Of a stretch of DNA of 8,316 nt, positions 1-5,864 are shown piece by piece. The DNA is from Gemmatimonadales bacterium (GTDB lineage: Bacteria; Gemmatimonadota; Gemmatimonadetes; Gemmatimonadales; GWC2-71-9), in assembly GCA_004525055.1 (NCBI GenBank), contig SPDF01000054.1:1-8316 (forward strand), given 5' to 3'. Below the pieces are notes generated by a model. The model worked only from the letters and a program-made list of their open reading frames with translations, had not been told where the DNA came from and searched no databases. Position numbers and translations under genes: made by a program. Every line of letters starts with the position of its first letter. The stretch's first letter is position 1.

Positions 1-129
1 AACACGCTGTTGTCTGAGCGGGAACCGTTCTATACGCGGGCCGATGCGACCATTCAAAATGACGCCGCGGACCCGGCGCTCGCCGCCGCGGCAATCGTCG
101 ATTGGATCCGTCGCGGCGGCTTCGCCTGA
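1..129 (+). CDS. aroK: C-terminal end of a probable shikimate kinase (5' end outside window)
   Basis: Frame 1 is open from the left edge to a TGA at 127-129 and gives 42 residues. The segment LLSEREPFYTRADATIQ resembles the stretch after the lid of shikimate kinases, where an R-x-P-x-Y-x-x-A-D pattern precedes a short strand and a final helix (here roughly DPALAAAAIVDWIRRG). Shikimate kinase phosphorylates shikimate with ATP in the chorismate pathway in the cytoplasm. The P-loop and the shikimate-binding residues lie outside the window, so the call rests on this C-terminal pattern alone. Another small P-loop kinase of the same fold, such as a gluconokinase, cannot be excluded. It ends 117 nt before topA and is therefore probably not tightly coupled to it. 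In Bacillus the gene upstream of topA is dprA, so this neighbour differs. Confidence 0.6.
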   Translation, partial: NTLLSEREPFYTRADATIQNDAADPALAAAAIVDWIRRGGFA

Positions 130-148
130 GACGGCCCCCCACGGTGGA

Positions 149-223
149 TTTGGTCCCCCCGCCTTGCCATTCGGTCACGCCCGTCCTTAGTTGCTAGCGA
201 TTTTCGGGGTTGGTGGGACCACA
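149..223. repeat. Possible long-range inverted repeat in the topA leader
   Basis: TGGTCCC at 151-157 is the exact reverse complement of GGGACCA at 215-221. Extending to 149-160 and 212-223 gives 10 of 12 complementary positions across a loop of about 51 nt. The right arm can instead fold locally, with TGGT at 211-214 pairing with ACCA at 218-221, so the two foldings exclude each other. The spacer between the kinase-like gene and topA has no other clear feature: no consensus -35/-10 pair and no hairpin followed by a T-run. Seven exact bases in GC-rich DNA can arise by chance, so a regulatory role is only a suggestion. Confidence 0.2.
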
Positions 224-246
224 CTGACGTTCTGAAGCTGAGGCCC

Positions 247-3027
247 ATGGCGAGTTCCAAGTCGAAGAAGACCACGAAGGCCAAGTCCGCGTCGCCCAAG
301 GCGGCGGGGAAGAAGGCGCCTGCCGTGAAGGCGAAGGCGCAGGCGGTCGCCGCGCCCAAGGCCAAGGCGCCGAAGAGGGCCAAGGCAGCCACGGCGACCA
401 AGGCCAGGGGTACCGCGCGCCGCACCGGCGCTGGCACCACACTGGTCATCGTGGAATCCCCAACCAAGGCGCGCACCATTCGCGGCTTCCTCCCCGCCGG
501 GTATCGGGTCGAGGCCTCGATGGGTCACGTCCGCGACCTGCCCGGCGACGCGAAGTCGATTCCCGCCAAGTACAAGGAGTTCGACTGGGCCCGCCTCGGC
601 GTCAACGTCGAGAACGACTTCGAGCCGCTGTACGTGGTATCGCCGGACAAGAAGGCGGTGGTGCGCGAGCTGAAGGCCGCCGTGAAAGACGTGGATCAAC
701 TCCTCCTCGCCACGGACGAAGACCGCGAGGGCGAGAGCATTTCCTGGCACCTGCTGCAGTTGCTGGAGCCGGACATTCCCGTGCGCCGGATGGTGTTCCA
801 CGAAATCACCCGGGAAGCGATCGCCGAGGCGCTGGCCAATCCCCGTGACATCGACGATCGATTGGTGCGGGCGCAGGAAACCCGCCGCATCCTCGACCGG
901 CTCGTCGGCTATACCCTCTCCCCGCTCCTGTGGAAGAAGATCGCCTTCGGGCTTTCGGCCGGCCGGGTTCAGTCGGTAGCCATGCGCCTGCTGGTAGTGC
1001 GCGAGCGCCAACGGCGTGCGTTTCGCTCCGCCGCCTACTGGGACCTGCTCGCCGGCCTCCGGCACGACGGCCAGGCGTTCGAGGCGGAGCTGGCGCAGCT
1101 CGACGGCAAGAAGATCGCGACCGGCAAGGACTTCGACGAACGGACCGGGAAGCTGCTCGAGGGGCGCGATGTGGTCGTCCTTGGGGAGCCGGAGGCCACG
1201 GCCCTCGCGGCCAAGGCCGCCAAGGCACCTTGGCTGGTGTCTGCCACCGAGGAGAAGCCGGGTATCCGGCGCCCCGCGCCTCCCTTCACGACGTCGACTC
1301 TCCAGCAGGAAGCCAACCGGAAGCTGCGGCTCAGTGCCCGCGACGCGATGCGTGCCGCCCAGGGGCTCTACGAGCGCGGCTTCATCACCTATATGCGGAC
1401 CGACTCGGTGCACCTCTCCGATCAGGCCATCACCGCGGCACGGTCCTCCGTCACCGAGCTGTACGGCAAGGAGTACCTGCCCGACGCCCCACGCCGGTAC
1501 AAGAACAAGAGCGCCAACGCGCAGGAGGCCCACGAGGCCATCCGGCCCGCCGGCGCCGAGTTCCGTCACCCGAAGGCTACCGGTCTCGATGGGCGGGATC
1601 TCGCCCTCTACGAGTTGATCTGGAAGCGCACCATGGCCTCCCAGATGGTGGACGCCCGCCAGACCTCGATGTCGGTCACCTTCGAGGTCGGGGACGCCAC
1701 CTTCCGCGCCACCGGAAAGCGGATCGATTTCCCGGGATTCCTCCGCGCCTACGTGGAGGGGAGCGACGATCCCGAGGCGGCGCTGGAGGATCGCGAAATC
1801 ATCCTGCCGCATCTCGAGCGGGGCGACAGTCCCAAGTGTGAATCGGTGGAACCAGTCCGGCACGAGACGCAGCCGCCGGCGCGGTATACCGAGGCGACCC
1901 TGGTCAAGGCGCTCGAATCCGACGGCGTCGGCCGTCCCAGTACCTACGCCTCGATCATCGGGACCATTCTGGAGCGCGGCTACGCCCAGCGGCAGGGACA
2001 GGCGCTGGTGCCGACCTTTACCGCCTTCGCGGTCACCGGCATTCTCGAAGAGCACTTCCCGCACCTGGTCGATGAGAAATTCACTGCCAGCATGGAAGAT
2101 GTGCTCGACGAGATTGCGGAGGGGAAGGCGGAGTGGTTGCCGTATCTCCGCACATTCTACCTCGGACCCGAGGGGTTGCAGCAGCAAGTACTCCTGCACG
2201 AAAAGCAGATCGATCCGACCGCGGCGCGCACGCTGCTCCTCGACGGGCTCGATGCCAAGATCAAGATCGGCAAGTTCGGTCCCTACCTCGAGACCGGTCC
2301 CAAGGGTGAAGAACTCCGGGCCTCGCTGCCGAAGGATGTGGCCCCCGCCGACATCGATCAGGCGCGGGTGGAAGAAATTCTCCGCCAGAAGGCGGAGGGC
2401 CCTGACTCGCTCGGCACCCACCCCGAGACCGGGCAGAAGATCTTCCTGCTGTCGGGCCAGTACGGTCCCTACCTGCAGCTCGGCGAAGTCGTGGACGGGG
2501 AGCCGAAGCCCAAGCGGGCGAGCCTCCCGAAGGGCGTCACGCCCGACCAGGTCACGATGCAGCAGGCGCTGGGGCTCCTGGCGCTGCCCAGGTTGCTCGG
2601 TACGCACCCCGAGTCGGGCCGGTCAGTGCAGGCGGGGCTCGGCAGGTTCGGACCGTATGTGGTGCACGATCTCGGCAAAGACGGGAAGGAATACCGGTCC
2701 ATCAAAGGCGATGACAGCGTCCTGACCATCACGATGGAGCGTGCGCTGGAGCTGCTCGCGCAGCCGAAGCAGGGGCGGGGGCGTCGCGCCGCGCCGACAC
2801 CGATCCGTATTCTCGGCCCTCACCCCGATGATGAGCAGCCGATCGGTCTCTACGATGGGCAATACGGCCCCTACGTGAAGCACGACGATATCAGTGCGTC
2901 GCTGCCCCGCGGCAGCGACCCCGCCGCGTTTACCGTCGCCGAGGCCATCGAGGTCCTGGCGGCGAAACGCGCATCGGGGCCGCGGAAGAAGGGCCGCCGC
3001 ACCAAGAAGAAGGCCGCGTCAAAATGA
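247..3027 (+). CDS. topA: DNA topoisomerase I (type IA), with Lys/Ala-rich N-terminal tail
   Basis: Relaxes negative supercoils by cutting one strand through a 5'-phosphotyrosine link. Residues 1-63 form a basic tail with about 15 Lys, 4 Arg, 21 Ala and no Asp or Glu. The Toprim domain follows (TTLVIVESPTKARTI; catalytic Glu70; acidic triad Asp157, Asp159, Glu161 in TDEDREGES). The active-site Tyr382 and Arg384 lie in GFITYMRTDS. The C-terminal part has no cysteine-rich zinc fingers. It has four GxxGPY repeats near residues 675, 737, 799 and 871 instead, then a Lys/Arg-rich end. All catalytic residues are present, and 926 aa is long for the family, mostly because of the tails. ATG 247 has GAAG at 234-237 and GAGG at 240-243 upstream. 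GTG 325 (residue 27) is a less likely start. The stop overlaps the trmFO start by 4 nt. Confidence 0.97.
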   Translation: MASSKSKKTTKAKSASPKAAGKKAPAVKAKAQAVAAPKAKAPKRAKAATATKARGTARRTGAGTTLVIVESPTKARTIRGFLPAGYRVEASMGHVRDLPGDAKSIPAKYKEFDWARLGVNVENDFEPLYVVSPDKKAVVRELKAAVKDVDQLLLATDEDREGESISWHLLQLLEPDIPVRRMVFHEITREAIAEALANPRDIDDRLVRAQETRRILDRLVGYTLSPLLWKKIAFGLSAGRVQSVAMRLLVVRERQRRAFRSAAYWDLLAGLRHDGQAFEAELAQLDGKKIATGKDFDERTGKLLEGRDVVVLGEPEATALAAKAAKAPWLVSATEEKPGIRRPAPPFTTSTLQQEANRKLRLSARDAMRAAQGLYERGFITYMRTDSVHLSDQAITAARSSVTELYGKEYLPDAPRRYKNKSANAQEAHEAIRPAGAEFRHPKATGLDGRDLALYELIWKRTMASQMVDARQTSMSVTFEVGDATFRATGKRIDFPGFLRAYVEGSDDPEAALEDREIILPHLERGDSPKCESVEPVRHETQPPARYTEATLVKALESDGVGRPSTYASIIGTILERGYAQRQGQALVPTFTAFAVTGILEEHFPHLVDEKFTASMEDVLDEIAEGKAEWLPYLRTFYLGPEGLQQQVLLHEKQIDPTAARTLLLDGLDAKIKIGKFGPYLETGPKGEELRASLPKDVAPADIDQARVEEILRQKAEGPDSLGTHPETGQKIFLLSGQYGPYLQLGEVVDGEPKPKRASLPKGVTPDQVTMQQALGLLALPRLLGTHPESGRSVQAGLGRFGPYVVHDLGKDGKEYRSIKGDDSVLTITMERALELLAQPKQGRGRRAAPTPIRILGPHPDDEQPIGLYDGQYGPYVKHDDISASLPRGSDPAAFTVAEAIEVLAAKRASGPRKKGRRTKKKAASK

Positions 3028-4319
3028 CCGTGACCGTCCTCGGTGGTGGGCTGGCCGGCTCGGAAGCGGCTTGGGCCCTCGCCGAGCGCGGTGTCGCAGT
3101 CACCCTCGTCGAAATGCGTCCGGTGGTCCCCACCGCCGCCCACCAGACCGACCGTCTCGCCGAACTGGTCTGCAGCAACACGTTCAAGAGTGTCGAGGTC
3201 GTCAACGCGCATGGGCTGCTCAAGGCGGAGCTGCGCCTGCTCGGGTCGATGTTGCTCGAGTGCGCGGATGCCGCGCGGGTCCCGGGCGGGAGCGCACTCG
3301 CGGTGGACCGCGAGGTGTTTGCCGCCGCAGTGCAGGAACGGGTCGAGGGTCATCCCAACATCACCGTCGTGCGTGAAGAGGCGTCGGCATTGCCGGACGT
3401 CGGGATCGTCGCGACCGGGCCGCTGACGTCGGAGACGCTGGCCACGGCAATTGCCGGCCGGCTCGGAGCGGAGGCGCTTGCGTTCTACGACGCCATCGCG
3501 CCGATCGTCTCGGCGGACTCGCTCGATCGGGACCGCCTGTATGCGCTGTCGCGGTACGGAAAAGGAGCGGGGGACGACTACCTGAACGCGCCGATGACGC
3601 ACGACGAGTACGAGGCGTTCATCGATGCGCTCCTCGCGGCCGACCAGTTCACCGCCCACGAGTTCGATCAGGTTCCCTATTTCGAGGGGTGCATGCCGAT
3701 CGAGGAGGCGGCACGCCGGGGGCGCGAGACGCCGCGGTTCGGGCCGATGAAGCCGGTCGGGCTGCCAGATCCGCGGACTGGCCGCGAACCCCACGCGGTC
3801 GTGCAGTTGCGGCAGGAGGACCGCGCCGGGCAGATGTGGAACCTCGTCGGATTCCAGACCCGGCTCCGCATTCCCGAACAACGGCGGGTGTTCTCGACCA
3901 TTCCTGGATTGGGGGATGCCGAGTTTCTCCGATTCGGGAGCATTCACCGAAACAGCTACCTGAACAGCCCCGCCTCGCTTGGACCGGGACTGACCGCGCG
4001 CGACAACGACCGGCTCTTCTTTGCGGGGCAGCTGACCGGCGTGGAGGGATACACCGAGTCGCTCGGCACCGGTTTGCTGGCGGGAATCAACCTGGCGCGC
4101 CGGCTGGAGGGAAAACCGGCCGCGGTGCCACCCCCAACGACGATGCTGGGCGGACTCTATCGGTACCTTGCCGAGGCCGACCCGGCCCATTTTCAGCCGA
4201 TGAACGCGAATTTCGGACTTGTTGATCCGCTGCCGGGCAAGGTGAGGAAGCAGGACCGCAAGCCGAGGCAGGCGGAGCGGGCGTTGGAAGTGATGACAAG
4301 CTGGAAGGAAGATCTGTGA
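3024..4319 (+). CDS. trmFO: Methylenetetrahydrofolate-tRNA (uracil-54-C5) methyltransferase, FAD-dependent
   Basis: Makes 5-methyluridine at position 54 of the tRNA T-loop, taking the carbon from 5,10-methylenetetrahydrofolate and reducing it with FAD, unlike the SAM-dependent TrmA. The N-terminus carries the dinucleotide-binding motif GGGLAGSEAAWAL (residues 7-19), followed by LVCSNTFKS with Cys50. A second conserved cysteine, Cys223, lies in YFEGCMPIEEAARRG. These match the two cysteines implicated in the Bacillus enzyme (53 and 226). LFFAGQLTGVEGYTESLGTG near the C-terminal third is the usual FAD-contacting block of the family. The length of 431 aa matches the family norm of about 435-445. 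ATG 3024 overlaps the topA stop in ATGA, with purine-rich AAGAAGG about 10 nt upstream inside the topA tail codons, which suggests coupling. TrmFO is common in Gram-positives and several deep phyla, so it is expected here. Confidence 0.96.
   Translation: MTVTVLGGGLAGSEAAWALAERGVAVTLVEMRPVVPTAAHQTDRLAELVCSNTFKSVEVVNAHGLLKAELRLLGSMLLECADAARVPGGSALAVDREVFAAAVQERVEGHPNITVVREEASALPDVGIVATGPLTSETLATAIAGRLGAEALAFYDAIAPIVSADSLDRDRLYALSRYGKGAGDDYLNAPMTHDEYEAFIDALLAADQFTAHEFDQVPYFEGCMPIEEAARRGRETPRFGPMKPVGLPDPRTGREPHAVVQLRQEDRAGQMWNLVGFQTRLRIPEQRRVFSTIPGLGDAEFLRFGSIHRNSYLNSPASLGPGLTARDNDRLFFAGQLTGVEGYTESLGTGLLAGINLARRLEGKPAAVPPPTTMLGGLYRYLAEADPAHFQPMNANFGLVDPLPGKVRKQDRKPRQAERALEVMTSWKEDL
4303..4310 (+). 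promoter_or_regulatory. Ribosome binding site of xerC
   Basis: GGAAGGAA, inside the last codons of trmFO, is the best Shine-Dalgarno-like stretch in the window. It sits 8 nt before ATG 4319 and 5 nt before GTG 4316. The spacing favours the ATG as the start of xerC. Confidence 0.6.
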
Positions 4320-5257
4320 TGCCGGACGCTTCCCCGCGTCCCCGCGTCCCCGCCGACCCGCTCGCGCGTGAATACCTCCTGCACTTGGAAAAGGAGACCC
4401 AGCACTCTCCCAACACCGTCTCGGCCTATGGCCGTGATCTCGCGGCGTTCGAGGAGTTCTGCGGCCGTCACTATGGCCAGGCTGGTGATTGGGCCGCGGT
4501 GGACCGGCTGGGCTTCCGCGGGTTTCTCGGCGAGATGCAGCGGCGTGGGCTTTCCAAACGCACCGCTGCGCGGGCGCTCTCTGCCGTCCGGAGCTTCTAC
4601 CGCTATCTCCAGATTCAGCACGGCATCAACGCCTCGGTCTCCAGGGCCGCCAAGGTCCCCAGACTGCCGAAGCGGTTGCCGGGGCACCTGGAGCGGGGAC
4701 AGGTGGACGAGCTCTTCGCGGCGCTCGAGGACCGCGCCGCCGAGGAGGACTTCGGTCCGCTGCGTGACCTCGCCATCCTGGAGCTGTTCTATTCGACTGG
4801 GATGCGCCTCTCGGAGCTCCAGGGCCTCGACATTTCTGCCGTGGACCTCCTTTCAGATCAGGTGAAGGTTCGGGGCAAGGGACGGAAAGAGCGGATCATC
4901 CCGGTGGGTGGCCGGGCGGTGCGGGCGCTCCGCCGCTATCTTCCCGTCCGCGAGGCCCAGCGGTCGCCCACCGCTGCCGACCGCCGGGCCCTGTTCGCGA
5001 GTACCCGCGGCCGACGCCTGGCGGCACGAAGCGTCCAGCGGATTGTGCACAAGGCGTTCGACAGCATTGGGGTGGACGGCTTGCGCACCCACTCGTTGCG
5101 GCACAGCTTCGCGACGCATATGCTGGACGCCGGCGCCGACCTGCGGGCGGTGCAGGAGATGCTCGGGCACGCATCCTTGAGCACGACGCAGATCTACACC
5201 CACACCAGCGTCGAGCGATTGAAGAGAGTTTACAAGCAGGCGCACCCGCGCGCGTAG
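4319..5257 (+). CDS. xerC: Tyrosine recombinase XerC
   Basis: Site-specific recombinase of the XerC/XerD type, which resolves chromosome dimers at dif through a 3'-phosphotyrosine intermediate. The N-terminal SAM-like core-binding domain starts near residue 15 (YLLHLEKETQHSPNTVSAY). The C-terminal catalytic domain has every expected residue: Arg163 (STGMRLSEL), Lys187 (VRGKGRKERIIP), His258 and Arg261 (HSLRHSFATHML), His284 (LGHASLSTTQ) and the nucleophile Tyr293 (IYTHT). At 312 aa it is slightly longer than usual because of about 14 extra N-terminal residues encoded over an 8-bp tandem repeat. ATG 4319 overlaps the trmFO stop by one base; GTG 4316, one codon earlier, is the alternative. Placement between trmFO and hslV is the usual position of the Bacillus codV/xerC gene and favours XerC over XerD or an integrase. 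No dif-like site was seen nearby. Confidence 0.93.
   Translation: MPDASPRPRVPADPLAREYLLHLEKETQHSPNTVSAYGRDLAAFEEFCGRHYGQAGDWAAVDRLGFRGFLGEMQRRGLSKRTAARALSAVRSFYRYLQIQHGINASVSRAAKVPRLPKRLPGHLERGQVDELFAALEDRAAEEDFGPLRDLAILELFYSTGMRLSELQGLDISAVDLLSDQVKVRGKGRKERIIPVGGRAVRALRRYLPVREAQRSPTAADRRALFASTRGRRLAARSVQRIVHKAFDSIGVDGLRTHSLRHSFATHMLDAGADLRAVQEMLGHASLSTTQIYTHTSVERLKRVYKQAHPRA
4331..4354 (+). repeat. 8-bp tandem repeat, three units, in the 5' end of xerC
   Basis: TCCCCGCG occurs at 4331-4338 and 4339-4346, and a third unit with one change (TCCCCGCC) at 4347-4354. It encodes SPRPRVPA, part of a Pro/Arg-rich leader ahead of the conserved XerC domain. On the other strand it reads as GGGGACGC units, a kind of short tandem repeat that I recognise from other bacterial genomes. 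Because the unit is not a multiple of three, gain or loss of one copy would shift the reading frame of xerC. Confidence 0.7.
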
Positions 5258-5262
5258 GACGT

Positions 5263-5321
5263 GATTCTGTCATTGCGAGGCCGCGCAGCGGCCGAAGCAA
5301 TCTCGTTGAGGATTCGGATTC
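5263..5321. repeat. REP-like palindromic repeat (CATTGCGAGG...GAAGCAATCTC type)
   Basis: The spacer between xerC and hslV holds an imperfect palindrome. ATTGC (5272-5276) pairs with GCAAT (5297-5301), and inside it GGCCGC (5279-5284) pairs exactly with GCGGCC (5288-5293) around a 3-nt loop. The outer frame, CATTGCGAGG followed by GAAGCAATCTC, is a dispersed intergenic repeat I recognise from many unrelated bacterial genomes. The pentamer GATTC occurs at 5263, 5311 and 5317, on both sides of the palindrome, but I cannot show that these are target duplications. There is no T-run after the stem, so it does not look like an intrinsic terminator. It could affect mRNA stability or processing between xerC and hslV. 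Only one copy is present in this window. Confidence 0.75.
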
Positions 5322-5864
5322 ATGACGACATTCCACGGCACGACCATTCTCACCGTGCGAAAGAACGGCCGCGTCGCGCTTGGGGGCGACGGGCAGGTGA
5401 GCGTAGGCGAGACCGTCATGAAGGGGCGGGCCACCAAGGTTCGCACGCTGAAGGGTGGGAAGATCCTGGCCGGGTTTGCCGGCTCGGTGGCCGATGCGCT
5501 CACGCTCTATGAGAAATTCGAAGAGAAGCTCGAGCGCCATCCCGGCAACCTGCCGCGTGCGGCGGTCGAACTGGCCAAGGACTGGCGGAGCGACCGCATC
5601 CTGCGTCGGCTGGAGGCGCTTCTCGTGGTGGCCGACCTGGAGCACAGCTTTCTCTTGAGCGGCAGCGGTGAGCTCATCGAGCCGGATGACGGTGTTCTCG
5701 CCGTTGGGTCTGGCGGCAATTACGCCTTGGCTGCCGCCCGGGCGCTCCTTCCCGATGCCTCCTTGAGTGCCAAGGAGACGGTGGAGCGCTCGCTCCAGAT
5801 TGCCGCGGAAATCTGCGTCTTCACCAACGATCATCTCACTGTGCTGGAACTGGGCGGCTCGTGA
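5322..5864 (+). CDS. hslV: ATP-dependent protease HslUV, peptidase subunit HslV
   Basis: Proteasome-beta-like threonine peptidase that forms a double hexamer capped by HslU rings and degrades unfolded cytoplasmic proteins. After MTTFHG comes TTILTVRKNGRVALGGDGQ, so the nucleophile should be Thr7, exposed by removal of a six-residue propeptide. Counting from that Thr as residue 1, the expected Asp17 (Asp23) and Lys33 (Lys39) are present, and GSGGNYALAAARALL forms the usual later block. FHGTTI is also seen in Thermotoga and Firmicute HslV, whereas in E. coli the Thr follows the initiator Met directly. The length of 180 aa is normal. ATG 5322 has GAGG at 5308-5311, a rather long 10-nt spacing, just downstream of the palindromic repeat. 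The stop overlaps the hslU GTG start by 4 nt, which supports coupled synthesis of the two subunits. Confidence 0.97.
   Translation: MTTFHGTTILTVRKNGRVALGGDGQVSVGETVMKGRATKVRTLKGGKILAGFAGSVADALTLYEKFEEKLERHPGNLPRAAVELAKDWRSDRILRRLEALLVVADLEHSFLLSGSGELIEPDDGVLAVGSGGNYALAAARALLPDASLSAKETVERSLQIAAEICVFTNDHLTVLELGGS

Noticed and set aside
164..192. Possible sigma-70 promoter for topA (TTGCCA at 164-169 with 17-nt spacing)
   Set aside because: The hexamer at the -10 position, TTAGTT, matches the consensus poorly, and nearby alternatives are no better. A promoter probably exists in this spacer, but I cannot place it.
187..2607. An 806-codon open frame on the - strand opposite topA
   Set aside because: It mirrors the topA codons in GC-rich DNA, where stops on the opposite strand are rare. 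Its product is rich in Arg, Gly and Leu with no recognisable domain, while the + strand frame has complete topoisomerase motifs.
930..2725. Overlapping + strand frames inside topA (930-1841 and 1838-2725)
   Set aside because: They are alternative frames of topA with Arg/Ser/Pro-rich nonsense translation, and the topA frame is intact from Toprim to the C-terminal repeats, so there is no frameshift to explain.
4319..5257. Phage or transposon integrase instead of XerC
   Set aside because: Position in the conserved cluster, one-base overlap with trmFO, length and Xer-like motifs all favour the housekeeping recombinase. There are no phage genes, attachment sites or tRNA nearby.
5272..5301. Rho-independent terminator between xerC and hslV
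   Set aside because: The stem is strong, but it is followed by CTCGTTGAGG rather than a T-run, and its wording matches a dispersed repeat.
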